From: JAKPQE01 sp041397845
GTDB taxonomy: Bacteria; Pseudomonadota; Alphaproteobacteria; Rhizobiales; JAKPQE01
DNA length: 64,000 nucleotides
NCBI GenBank assembly: GCA_041397845.1
Contig: JAWKVW010000009.1
Coordinates: forward strand, 80,061 to 144,060
Direction of reading: 5' to 3'
In this document: positions 1 through 7,702 of the stretch, piece by piece
Layout: each line of letters begins with the position of its first letter
Numbering within the stretch: the first letter of the stretch is position 1
Program-made: the position numbers and the translations under genes
Notes under the pieces: model-generated
Told to the model about the DNA's origin: nothing
What the model saw: the letters and a program-made list of their open reading frames with translations, nothing else
The model's database searches: none

Positions 1-834
1 TGTGCCGCCCTGCCGGACAACCTGCTCGAATCGGAGCTTTTCGGTCACGAGAAGGGGGCATTCACCGGCGCTGCCAGCATGCGCAAGGGCCGCTTCGAGC
101 AGGCCGACGGCGGCACGCTCTTCCTCGACGAGATCGGCGAAATTTCCCCGGCGTTCCAGTCGAAGCTGCTGCGCGTGCTGCAGGAAGGCGAGTTCGAGCG
201 CGTCGGCGGCAACCGGACGCTGAAGGTCGACGTGCGCATCATCGCGGCGACCAACAAGGATCTGGAGGCGGCGGTCGAGACCGGCACCTTCCGCGAGGAC
301 CTCTACTACCGGCTCAACGTCATGGCGATCAACATGCCGGCGCTGCGCGAGCGCATCGACGATATTCCGGAGCTGGCGCGCTTCCTCGTTGGCCAGGTGG
401 CGGCAAAGCAGGGGCGCGACCTCATCCTGACCGACAGCGCCGTGCGCCTGCTGATGCGGCACACCTGGCCGGGCAATGTGCGGGAGCTCGCCAACTGCGT
501 CGAGCGCGCCGCGATCATGAGCCTGGACGGGACGATCGACCGCGATGCCGTCGTTGCCTCGGGTATCCAGGACAAGGCTGCGGGAACGGCGCCGCCGCGG
601 CCGTTCGCCCAACCTGCGCCAAAGCCCGTGCCGCCGGCCGAGGCGGTGCAGCCAAGGCCCGCCGTGCCGGCGCGCACTGTGCCGGAATCAGAGGCCGACG
701 AGCGCGAGCGGATCATCGCCGCGCTCGAGGAGGCCGGCTGGGTGCAGGCGAAGGCCGCCCGGCTGCTCGACATGACGCCGCGACAGATCGCCTACCGGGT
801 CAAGATCCTCGACATCAAGATGCGCCGCATCTGA
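1..834 (+). CDS. nifA: Nif-specific transcriptional activator NifA, C-terminal part
   Basis: The gene starts before the window; 277 residues are visible. They contain most of a sigma-54-interacting AAA+ domain: GAFTGA at about residues 19-24 of the fragment, the Walker B stretch LFLDEIGE, then GNVRELANC. An Ala/Pro-rich linker of about 80 residues follows, ending in a Fis-type helix-turn-helix (AKAARLL...RQIAYRVK). NifA activates sigma-54 nif promoters, and several candidate targets lie downstream here. The linker has no cysteine, so the Cys-X4-Cys motif of oxygen-sensitive rhizobial NifA is absent. The N-terminal GAF domain is outside the window. Confidence 0.93.
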   Translation, partial: CAALPDNLLESELFGHEKGAFTGAASMRKGRFEQADGGTLFLDEIGEISPAFQSKLLRVLQEGEFERVGGNRTLKVDVRIIAATNKDLEAAVETGTFREDLYYRLNVMAINMPALRERIDDIPELARFLVGQVAAKQGRDLILTDSAVRLLMRHTWPGNVRELANCVERAAIMSLDGTIDRDAVVASGIQDKAAGTAPPRPFAQPAPKPVPPAEAVQPRPAVPARTVPESEADERERIIAALEEAGWVQAKAARLLDMTPRQIAYRVKILDIKMRRI

Positions 835-857
835 GGTCGCCAAGCCCGCATCGCGAC

Positions 858-885
858 GGCCGGTCCGCATTATGCCGGGCCGGCC
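858..885 (+). terminator. Hairpin after nifA
   Basis: The arms GGCCGG (858-863) and CCGGCC (880-885) enclose a second small palindrome (GCATTATGC). It sits 24 bp after the nifA stop codon and before the nifB control region. It lacks a strong T-tract, so termination is plausible but not certain. Confidence 0.45.
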
Positions 886-915
886 ATTTCGCATTTCCGC
901 AGGCCGGGCAGGGAT

Positions 916-931
916 TGTCACGAACAGCACA
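916..931 (+). promoter_or_regulatory. NifA upstream activator site (distal) for nifB
   Basis: TGT-N10-ACA (TGTCACGAACAGCACA) matches the NifA enhancer consensus. It lies about 100 bp upstream of the -24 element of the nifB promoter, within the normal enhancer distance. Confidence 0.6.
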
Positions 932-949
932 ATGCCGCGCTGCCGCAAT

Positions 950-965
950 TGTCGGGTTTGCCACA
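950..965 (+). promoter_or_regulatory. NifA upstream activator site (proximal) for nifB
   Basis: TGTCGGGTTTGCCACA is a second exact TGT-N10-ACA element, centred about 75 bp upstream of the -24/-12 promoter. It shares the TGTCGG start seen in the sites before nifH, nifE and iscA. Confidence 0.7.
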
Positions 966-1030
966 GCGAAGTGCCGATGGCGGTCCGGAAATACTATTCA
1001 AAAACAATCATATATCCCTTCCGGCCGGCT

Positions 1031-1045
1031 TGGCATGGCGGTTGC
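1031..1045 (+). promoter_or_regulatory. Sigma-54 promoter of nifB
   Basis: TGGCATGGCGGTTGC has GG and GC separated by exactly 10 bases, the -24/-12 arrangement of RpoN promoters. The predicted start of transcription is near 1057, about 55 bp before the nifB start codon. Confidence 0.75.
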
Positions 1046-1112
1046 TGATGAAGGCTCGGGATCCGTGATCGGGCCTGCTTTGCAGGACCCAGCGCACGAA
1101 TGGAGCCATGGC

Positions 1113-2585
1113 ATGGAACTGAAGGTTCTTGGACCGGCCAAGCCGTCCGCCGGCGGGTGTTCGAAGAGTGCATGCGGCTCGACCGCCGACCAGATGAGCC
1201 ATCTGCCGGAAGCGATCCGCGAGCGGGTGAAGAACCATCCCTGCTATTCCGAAGAGGCGCACCACCATTATGCCCGCATGCATGTCGCCGTCGCGCCGGC
1301 CTGCAACATCCAGTGCAACTACTGCAATCGCAAATACGACTGCGCCAACGAGAGCCGGCCGGGCGTCGTCTCCGAACTGCTGACGCCGGATCAGGCGGTC
1401 CGCAAGACGCTGGCGGTTGCCGCCGCCATCCCGCAGATGTCGGTGCTCGGCATTGCCGGCCCCGGCGATCCGCTGGCAAATCCGTCCCGCACCTTCGAGA
1501 CCTTCCGCCAGCTTTCCGACAAGGCGCCGGACATCAAGCTCTGCGTGTCGACCAACGGCCTTTCCCTGCCCGAACATGTCGACGAACTCGTTCGCCACAA
1601 CATCGACCACGTCACGATCACCATCAACTGCGTCGACCCCGAGGTCGGCGCCCGCATCTATCCGTGGATCTTCTGGAAAAACCGGCGCATCCGCGGCCGC
1701 AAGGCAGCCGAGATCCTGATCGAGCAGCAGCAGCGCGGCCTGGAAATGCTGGTCGCGCGCGGCGTGCTGGTGAAGGTCAATTCGGTCCTCATTCCGGGCG
1801 TCAACGACGACCACCTCGTCGAGGTGAGCCGTGTCGTCAAGGCCAAGGGCGCGTTCCTGCACAACGTCATGCCGCTCATCGCCGAGGCCGAACACGGAAC
1901 GTACTACGGCGTCATGGGCCAGCGCGGACCGACCCAGGCCGAACTGACGGCGCTGCAGGATTCCTGCGGCGACATGAACATGATGCGCCACTGCCGGCAG
2001 TGCCGGGCCGACGCCGTCGGTCTTCTCGGCGAGGATCGCGGCCAGGAATTCACCATGGACAAGATCGACGTCATGGAGATCGACTACGCCGCCGCGATGG
2101 AAAGGCGGGCGACGATCCATGCCGCCATCGAGGCGGCGAGGGACGAGGAGCGCACTGCTGCCGCGCCGGCGCCGGTCGCCGCGCTGCCGGCGGACGCGCG
2201 TCTGGTGCTGATGGCGGTCGCCAGTGCCGGGCAGGGTGTCGTCAACCAGCATTTCGGTCATGCCCGGGAGTTCCTCATCTACGAGGCCGGGCCGTCGGGC
2301 GTGCGCTTCGTCGGCCATCGCAAGACAGACCAGTACTGCGTCGGCAGTTCGACCTGCGGCGACACCGAGACGGCGCTCGAGCGGACGATCCGCGCCCTTG
2401 CCGGCTGCGAGGTCGTGCTCTGTTCCAAGATCGGCATCGAACCGTGGGGGGCGCTGGAAGCCGCCGGCATCCAGCCGAACGGCGAGCACGCGATGGAACC
2501 GATCGAGGCGGCCGTTGCCGCAGTCTATCGCGAGATGGCCGAGGCCGGCGCGCTCGTCACCGACAGCCTTGCGCAAAGCGCCTGA
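1113..2585 (+). CDS. nifB: FeMo-cofactor biosynthesis radical SAM protein NifB
   Basis: NifB makes NifB-co, the [8Fe-9S-C] precursor of FeMo-co, by radical SAM chemistry. At about residues 64-71 is the cluster motif CNIQCNYC (CX3CX2C), with further conserved cysteines nearby (NRKYDC). After the radical SAM core, about residues 355-480 form a NifX-like cofactor-binding domain (NQHFGHAREFLIYE). The 490-aa length is normal. ATG 1113 is chosen because GGAG lies 7 bp upstream and the protein then starts as usual (MELKVLG); the frame is open further upstream, but that stretch overlaps the sigma-54 promoter. Cytoplasmic; heads a nifB-fdxN-flavodiiron transcript. Confidence 0.95.
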   Translation: MELKVLGPAKPSAGGCSKSACGSTADQMSHLPEAIRERVKNHPCYSEEAHHHYARMHVAVAPACNIQCNYCNRKYDCANESRPGVVSELLTPDQAVRKTLAVAAAIPQMSVLGIAGPGDPLANPSRTFETFRQLSDKAPDIKLCVSTNGLSLPEHVDELVRHNIDHVTITINCVDPEVGARIYPWIFWKNRRIRGRKAAEILIEQQQRGLEMLVARGVLVKVNSVLIPGVNDDHLVEVSRVVKAKGAFLHNVMPLIAEAEHGTYYGVMGQRGPTQAELTALQDSCGDMNMMRHCRQCRADAVGLLGEDRGQEFTMDKIDVMEIDYAAAMERRATIHAAIEAARDEERTAAAPAPVAALPADARLVLMAVASAGQGVVNQHFGHAREFLIYEAGPSGVRFVGHRKTDQYCVGSSTCGDTETALERTIRALAGCEVVLCSKIGIEPWGALEAAGIQPNGEHAMEPIEAAVAAVYREMAEAGALVTDSLAQSA

Positions 2586-2595
2586 GGACAAGGTC

Positions 2596-2871
2596 ATGGC
2601 CTATTCGATCACAGCGCTCTGCGTGAACTGCTTTGCCTGCCTTGATGTCTGCCCGAGCCGGGCGATCGCCGAGGCAAAGCCGCATTTCACCATCGATGCC
2701 CGGAAATGCAGTCATTGCGAGGGCGAACATGCCGACCCGCAATGCGCCAGCATCTGCCCGGTCGAAGGCGCCATTCTCGATGCCGAGGGCCTTGCCGCCA
2801 ATCCGCCGGGGTCGCTGACAGGCATTCCGCCCGAAAGGCTGCAGCAGCTCGCCGCCGCCGGCGTCCTCTGA
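2596..2871 (+). CDS. fdxN: 2[4Fe-4S] ferredoxin, FdxN type
   Basis: This is a 91-aa bacterial-type ferredoxin. Cysteine group one is CVNCFACLDVC at the N terminus; group two is CSHCEGEHADPQCASIC, with the insertion between the second and third cysteine that is typical of nif ferredoxins. It probably passes low-potential electrons to nitrogenase or NifB; placement directly after nifB is the usual fdxN position. ATG 2596 lies 10 bp after the nifB stop, with an AGGACAAGG ribosome site overlapping the nifB end. The C-terminal tail of about 35 residues is Pro/Leu-rich and carries no motif I recognise. Confidence 0.88.
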   Translation: MAYSITALCVNCFACLDVCPSRAIAEAKPHFTIDARKCSHCEGEHADPQCASICPVEGAILDAEGLAANPPGSLTGIPPERLQQLAAAGVL

Positions 2872-2881
2872 GGGTGAAGCG

Positions 2882-4140
2882 ATGCCGCTGAAGGGGCCGC
2901 AAGCCGTTGAAATCGCCGACAGGGTGCATTGGATCGGGGCTCGACCCCAATCTGCGGACCTTCGACCTCATCCTGAAACCGCCAACGGCACCACCTACAA
3001 CGCCTATGTGGTGCGCGGCTCGGACGGTGTTGCCGTCGTCGATACCGTCAAGGAAGAGTTCTCGGCCGATTTCTTCGAGCGTCTCGAGCAGTGGCGCGCT
3101 ACGACGAGATCCGGGCGGTCGTGCTCAACCATCTCGAGCCCGATCATACCGGCGCGGTGCCCGAGCTGATGCGCCGGGCGCCGCAGGCCCACATCTACGT
3201 GTCGCAGCGGGGCCTGAAGCTGCTCTCGGCCCTGCTCAAGGACGATCTGGACAAGCTTGGCTACACGCTGACCGGCACGGGCGACACCTGCGACCTCGGC
3301 GACCGGGTGCTGACCTTCGTCAACACGCCCTATCTGCACTGGCCCGACACGCAGTGCACGTTTCTCGCCGATTGCCGGGTGCTGTTCTCCGGCGACGTCT
3401 TCGGCTGCCATTTCTGCGACGAGCGTCTCTACAACGACCTCGTCGGCGATTTCCGCTTTTCCTACGAATATTACTTCAAGCACATCATGCGGCCGTTCAA
3501 GCGCTACGTGCTCGAGGCGGTCGACAAGATCGTGCCGCTCGATCCGGCACTGATCGCGCCGGCGCACGGGCCGATCCTGCGGGACAGCCCGCTCGACTAC
3601 GTTCGCAGCTACCGGAAACTGTCGAACTCCTACCTGCCAAACGAAGTCGAGGGCAAGGAGAAGAGCCTCCTCGTCTTCTACATGAGCGCCTATGGCGCGA
3701 CGGCCGACATGGCCCGCTCCGTCTATGAGGGGGCGAGCGGGGTCAGCGGTGTCCGTGCCTCGCTCTACGACCTGCAGGGCGGCGAGATCGAACCCTTCGT
3801 CGACCTCATCGAGGGTGCCGATGGCCTCGTTTTCGGCTCGCCGACGATCAACGGCGATGCCGTCAAGCCGGTCTGGGATGTGCTTGCCTCGCTCATCTCG
3901 ATCGAGACGCGGGGCAAGCTCGGCGGCGCTTTCGGCTCCTATGGCTGGTCCGGCGAGGCGGTGCCGATGATCGAGGACCGTCTGCGCGGTCTCAAGATGC
4001 GCGTTCCGGAAAAGGGGCCGCGCGTGAAGTTCCACCCCACCGACGACGAGCTCGATGTCTGCCGTGCCTACGGCCGGGCACTCGCCGAAGCGTTGGCGGG
4101 CAAGACCAGGCCGAAAGTGGTCGACCTCGCCGATCTGTGA
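2882..4140 (+). CDS. FprA-family flavodiiron protein (frame interrupted)
   Basis: A-type flavoprotein: an N-terminal metallo-beta-lactamase-like diiron domain and a C-terminal flavodoxin domain (LLVFYMSAYGATADMARSV). Diiron ligands are visible as HLEPDHTG, LHWPDTQ, SGDVFGCHF and PAHGPIL. Family members reduce O2 or NO, so here it probably lowers oxygen near nitrogenase. The frame breaks near 2938 (two bases missing, WIGA/LDPNL), near 2985 (one missing, LK/TANG) and near 3094 (one missing, EQ/VARYDE). Protein sequence continues perfectly after each break, so sequencing error is likelier than decay. It follows fdxN by 10 bp. Confidence 0.85.
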
Positions 4141-4201
4141 CGGCCGGCGGGGCAGGGGGGACAAGGGTTTTTTCTACGGGGGTCATTCAAAGGAGACGGA
4201 T

Positions 4202-4492
4202 ATGGCCAAAGTGAAACTGACGTTCACCGATATCGAAGTGACCGTGAACGTGCCGGCCGGCACCCGCGTCATCGAGGTGTCCGAAAAGGTCGGTGCCGGC
4301 ATCATCTATGGCTGCCGCGAGGGAGACTGCGGCACCTGCCTGATGCGGGTCGAGTCCGGCATGGAGTTCCTGTCCGAGCCGACCGCGCTCGAGGACAAGG
4401 TGCTGAAGGAAAACATGGCCGGAAAGGACATGCGCCTTGCCTGCCAGGCCCAGGTCATCGGCGACGGCGAGGTCAAGGTGCGCCCGGCCTGA
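4202..4492 (+). CDS. [2Fe-2S] plant-type ferredoxin, nif-linked
   Basis: A 96-aa protein with the plant-type cluster motif CREGDCGTC (cysteines about 38, 43, 46) and a fourth cysteine near 81 (RLACQ). It is a soluble electron carrier, presumably serving nitrogenase or the flavodiiron protein; the partner is inferred from position only. The start is ATG 4202, with AAGGAGACGG ideally placed upstream. The 61-bp gap after the flavodiiron gene has no sigma-54 element, so read-through from the nifB promoter is likely. Confidence 0.85.
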   Translation: MAKVKLTFTDIEVTVNVPAGTRVIEVSEKVGAGIIYGCREGDCGTCLMRVESGMEFLSEPTALEDKVLKENMAGKDMRLACQAQVIGDGEVKVRPA

Positions 4493-4541
4493 CGGCCGCG
4501 CGCCGATCACCTCCCAAGCACTGGAAAACGGAACGAGGCAC

Positions 4542-4904
4542 ATGCCCAAGATCATTTTTCAACATCCCGAATATGACGAGATCGAGGTCTACGCTCCGGC
4601 CGGCAGCCACCGCAAGACGGTGCTGTCGCTGGCCAAGGAGTTCAAGGTTCCGATCAACTTCGACTGCGGCGACGGCGAGTGCGGCACCTGCGTCATCCGC
4701 GTCACCGACCTTGCCGGCGGGCCGACCCACATGGGCACGCACATGACCGACAAGGAAAAGACGGTCCTGCGCGAAATCGGCAAGCTCAGCAAGGACGAGC
4801 TGGAAAAGGTCGTCGTCAACGACCTGCCGAGCGAGTGGCGTCTGGCCTGCCAGATGATCGTTCGCGACGAGGACATCCGCATCACATACGAGAAGCGGTT
4901 GTGA
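4542..4904 (+). CDS. Second [2Fe-2S] plant-type ferredoxin, nif-linked
   Basis: A 120-aa protein with cluster motif CGDGECGTC (cysteines about 42, 47, 50) and a distal cysteine near 103 (WRLACQ). It differs from the previous ferredoxin by an extra loop of about 25 residues (GGPTHMGTHMTDKEKTV) before the last cysteine. Two diverged [2Fe-2S] ferredoxins in tandem suggest different redox partners. Its stop overlaps the nifQ start by four bases (GTGA), implying translational coupling. Confidence 0.83.
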   Translation: MPKIIFQHPEYDEIEVYAPAGSHRKTVLSLAKEFKVPINFDCGDGECGTCVIRVTDLAGGPTHMGTHMTDKEKTVLREIGKLSKDELEKVVVNDLPSEWRLACQMIVRDEDIRITYEKRL

Positions 4905-5494
4905 CCGGACCGGGCGCCGGCCTTGCCGCTGGCGGCCTCACCCTCCATCAGGCGCTCCAGCAGCGCCTGATGCGGATGGGGCGCGGCGGGCTCAACGAGG
5001 TGTTCGTCGCCCAGATGCTGGCAAGCTGGATGGCGGGGCGCGGTGTCCTGCCATCGGCCATGGGGCTTGACCCGAGCCTATTCCGGCAGATGCTCGACTG
5101 GCACTTTCCGGGCATCGGCCCATTCGACGACCGGCGGGCGGGCGTTGCGGCGCTGCCCCGTCCCGATGAACTCGACGACGTGCGCATGCTGCTCGACAGC
5201 CACCGCGCCGGCCGGTCGATTTCGGAACTCTGGATGACGGAAATCGTCGCCCTCGGCTGCATGGGCGGCGATCACCTCTGGTCGGATCTCGGGCTGTTCT
5301 CGCGCGATCAGTTGAGTGCCCTGATGATGCTGAATTTCCCGACGCTTGCCGCCGCCAACAGCCGCAACATGAAATGGAAGCGGTTCCTCTACAAGCAGCT
5401 CTGCGAGGCCGAAGGGGTTCATGCCTGCCGGGCGCCGAGCTGCGAGGCCTGCGCCGACTATGGCAACTGCTTCGTGCCGGCCGAGGCCGAATAG
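4901..5494 (+). CDS. nifQ: NifQ, molybdenum donor for FeMo-co
   Basis: NifQ carries a [Mo-Fe-S] cluster and delivers molybdenum to the NifEN/NifH step. The diagnostic C-terminal segment is present: KWKRFLYKQLC followed by C-X4-C-X2-C-X5-C (residues about 165-193). With GTG 4901 the product is 197 aa, normal for the family; the GTGA overlap with the upstream ferredoxin supports this start. The 3' end overlaps the convergent apbE gene by 37 bp, so the two transcripts run into each other. Confidence 0.93.
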   Translation: MTGPGAGLAAGGLTLHQALQQRLMRMGRGGLNEVFVAQMLASWMAGRGVLPSAMGLDPSLFRQMLDWHFPGIGPFDDRRAGVAALPRPDELDDVRMLLDSHRAGRSISELWMTEIVALGCMGGDHLWSDLGLFSRDQLSALMMLNFPTLAAANSRNMKWKRFLYKQLCEAEGVHACRAPSCEACADYGNCFVPAEAE

Positions 5495-6558
5495 GCGGCT
5501 GGCGGCACCGTTGCCGCACCGGCGACGACCATCCTGTGGTCCTTGCCGTCCTCGATGCGCAGCCGCGACTTCATCGTGGCCGTGAGATAGAGGGTACCGG
5601 CTCCATCGACGAGCACCACATCGGTGACGCCCATGCGGGCGGCGACGGCCGGCCACTCGCCGGGGCCTGCCACCGACAGCGCCGTTGCCGCGCCATCGGC
5701 CAATGCGCCATCCCGATGAATGACGCTCGCCGAGACGATGTCACGGACCGGCCAGCCGGTGCGCGGGTCGAGGATGTGCGAATAGACGATGCCGTCGTGC
5801 TCGAGAAACCGATTGTAGTTGCCCGACGTGTGCAGCGCTTCGCCGGGGGCAAGCTCGACCGAGGCGATGACGCCCCAGCCGCGCGGATCGCGGATCGCGA
5901 CCCGCCAGGGCCGCGCGCCATGCCGGCCGATCACCTTGACGCCGCCGCCGGCATTGATGACGGCGTCGACTATGCCGGCCGACGCCAGCTCACCGGCGGC
6001 CCAGTCGAGCGCCGCGCCCTTGGCGAACCCGCCGAAATCAAGCTGAACGGCGGGATTGCGCGATGATGCCACCGCGCCCTCGACCCGGACGTCGGCCATC
6101 GACGGGGCGCCGGCAACGAGCGCGGCGATTTTGCCGGCGTCCGGCGGCGGGCCCTGCGGCAGGTCGTCGGCATGAAAGCCCCAAAGGCCGATGAGGCTGC
6201 CGATGGCGGGATTGAACAGTCCGCCGCTCGTCTCCTCGAGGTGTCTTGCCGTTTCGATCGCGTCGGCAAGGAGCGGCGAGACCGCCATCGACCGGCCTTC
6301 GGCGAAGGCCGCGTTGAGGTCGGTCATCTCGCCGGGCTTCCAGGCGTTCCAGTCGCGCTGCATGCGGCCGAAGCCTTCGGCGATGCCGGCGAGGGCCGGC
6401 GCGGCTCGCTCGCGGTCCTTTTCGGCAATGACGATCTCGGTCAGCGTGCCGAAGACGTAAAGCGTGGTGCGATATTCCCCGGCATCCGGCTCGCAGGCGG
6501 CAAACAGAACCGCGCTCGCCAGCAGAAGAATGGAGCGGACGCCGGCCCGCATGGTCAT
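5458..6558 (-). CDS. apbE: FAD:protein FMN transferase ApbE (lipoprotein)
   Basis: ApbE covalently attaches FMN to Thr/Ser of flavoproteins such as RnfG/RnfD and NqrB/C. At 366 aa it starts with a lipoprotein signal (hydrophobic run, then LFAAC near residue 20), so the enzyme should be membrane-anchored and periplasm-facing. Family motifs include DFGGFAKGAALD, the INAGGGVKVIG region and YSHILDPRTGWPV. It is last in the minus-strand operon and coupled to rseC by an ATGA overlap. Its presence implies a flavinylated partner, not found in this window. Confidence 0.9.
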   Translation of the reverse strand: MTMRAGVRSILLLASAVLFAACEPDAGEYRTTLYVFGTLTEIVIAEKDRERAAPALAGIAEGFGRMQRDWNAWKPGEMTDLNAAFAEGRSMAVSPLLADAIETARHLEETSGGLFNPAIGSLIGLWGFHADDLPQGPPPDAGKIAALVAGAPSMADVRVEGAVASSRNPAVQLDFGGFAKGAALDWAAGELASAGIVDAVINAGGGVKVIGRHGARPWRVAIRDPRGWGVIASVELAPGEALHTSGNYNRFLEHDGIVYSHILDPRTGWPVRDIVSASVIHRDGALADGAATALSVAGPGEWPAVAARMGVTDVVLVDGAGTLYLTATMKSRLRIEDGKDHRMVVAGAATVPPAAYSASAGTKQLP

Positions 6559-7034
6559 TCGACGTCGCAGCCGGATGCGGGGGCCGGGCCAATGAGAACC
6601 GGCGCAAGGCCCCGGGCGAGGCCGGACGAGCGGACGACGAGGTAGCCGCCGCAAAGGCCGGCGACAGCGGCAAGGCCGACGCCGACCTCGGCGGTGCCAA
6701 GGCCGGCCGCGATCGCGGCCATGACGACCATGGCCGCTGCCGGAATGAGGTAGGCAATTGCCGCGCCGGCGACGATCGAACTCTCGCGAATGCCGAGAAC
6801 CACCCTCGTGCCGACCGGAAAGTCGCGGTCGGTCGCGACCCGCAGCGTTGCCGGCGCGCTGGAGACGAGCCGCGACAAGGTCGCCGTGCCGCAGCTCGAA
6901 GCGATGCCGCAAGTGGCGCAGCCGGCGGTCCGGTGCGGCAAGAGAAGAAGGAACCGGCCGTCGCGCGCGAGCACGGTCGCTTCCGCCTCGACGAGGTCGG
7001 CGAGGTCAGGCGCGAGGGGAGATTCGACGGTCAT
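6555..7034 (-). CDS. rseC: RseC/MucC-family SoxR-reducing membrane protein
   Basis: A 159-aa protein with an N-terminal beta domain containing C-X2-C-X5-C (GCATCGIASSCG), then two hydrophobic segments at about residues 93-130 and a basic C terminus. This is the RseC/RsxC-associated layout; RseC proteins act with Rnf/Rsx electron-transfer complexes. It is coupled by ATGA overlaps to the hemerythrin gene upstream and apbE downstream. Both rseC and apbE are Rnf-related, so this part of the operon may mature or tune an Rnf complex supplying reduced ferredoxin; no rnf genes are visible here. Confidence 0.82.
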   Translation of the reverse strand: MTVESPLAPDLADLVEAEATVLARDGRFLLLLPHRTAGCATCGIASSCGTATLSRLVSSAPATLRVATDRDFPVGTRVVLGIRESSIVAGAAIAYLIPAAAMVVMAAIAAGLGTAEVGVGLAAVAGLCGGYLVVRSSGLARGLAPVLIGPAPASGCDVE

Positions 7035-7432
7035 GACGTGGCCCCTTTCGCTTTCAGGTGCGCGGCGAGCGCGCTGTCCATGGTCGCTGCGTGGAGATCG
7101 AACCAGCGCGGCAGTTCGCGCACATATTCGCGCCCAAAGGCGAGGAAGCCGCGCTCGACCCGGTTGCCGATCTGGCGCATCTGGCCGAGCACGCGATCAT
7201 GCTCGCTGCGATGCTCGCCAAGCGCGGGAAAGCCGCTTTCGACCATCAGCTCGTCCTCGAAGGCAAAATGCGCGACGGTATGGGCGCCGAGTTCGGCAAA
7301 GAGCGCCCGGAACGCGGCGCTGTCGGGCGCTGCGTCGAGCCGGTTCACGAGGTCGGCGAATTCGCGATGCATCTCATCCATCGCCGCGACATCGAGCCGG
7401 TGCCGATCGTCGTTCCAGACGAGCAGGGTCAT
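7031..7432 (-). CDS. Bacteriohemerythrin
   Basis: This 133-aa four-helix protein has all the expected diiron ligands: H22 (MHREF), H51 and H55 (HTVAHF), E59, H74 and H78 (HRSEHD), H114 and D119 (WFDLHAATMD). Hemerythrins bind O2 reversibly; beside nifH it would plausibly buffer or deliver O2 to protect nitrogenase. ATGA overlaps with both neighbours couple its translation. Soluble and cytoplasmic, with no fused signalling domain. Confidence 0.88.
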   Translation of the reverse strand: MTLLVWNDDRHRLDVAAMDEMHREFADLVNRLDAAPDSAAFRALFAELGAHTVAHFAFEDELMVESGFPALGEHRSEHDRVLGQMRQIGNRVERGFLAFGREYVRELPRWFDLHAATMDSALAAHLKAKGATS

Positions 7433-7671
7433 CGGGCAAGGTCCGGCGTCAGCGTCTGGATGCGGGCGCGGCGGCCGCGGCGGACGGCAGCGAGGTCGAC
7501 GATTTTCGCCGTCGGCGAGGCCGACCAGCCCGCCGCGTTGCCGGGCGGCAGCGCGTTTTCGCGCCGTTTGCCGCCGTGCAGCCAGGGCGGCGTCGCAAGG
7601 TTCCGCGATGCCGGGGCAGGGCAGGTGGTCGATCGGATTTTCCGTTCCGTCTCGGTCGGGTGTTGCGGCAT
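7429..7671 (-). CDS. Small unrecognised protein of the SIR2-hemerythrin operon
   Basis: An 80-aa basic, Pro/Arg-rich protein (MPQHPTETERKIRS...). It has one central segment, RNLATPPWLHGGKRREN, and a C-terminal VDLAAVRRGRRAR stretch; no family recognised. ATG 7671 has AGGAG upstream and leaves 31 bp after the SIR2 gene; the stop overlaps hemerythrin by ATGA. The low-complexity composition weakens the case, but the tight coupling on both sides and the ribosome site support a real gene. Confidence 0.6.
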   Translation of the reverse strand: MPQHPTETERKIRSTTCPAPASRNLATPPWLHGGKRRENALPPGNAAGWSASPTAKIVDLAAVRRGRRARIQTLTPDLAR

Positions 7672-7702
7672 GGGGAGCCTCTCCTGCAACAGGACGTTTC
7701 GG

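Noticed and set aside
1008..2597. Long minus-strand open frame across nifB
   Set aside because: It is the complement of a strongly conserved gene; high GC leaves antisense frames open. It has no ribosome site or family resemblance.
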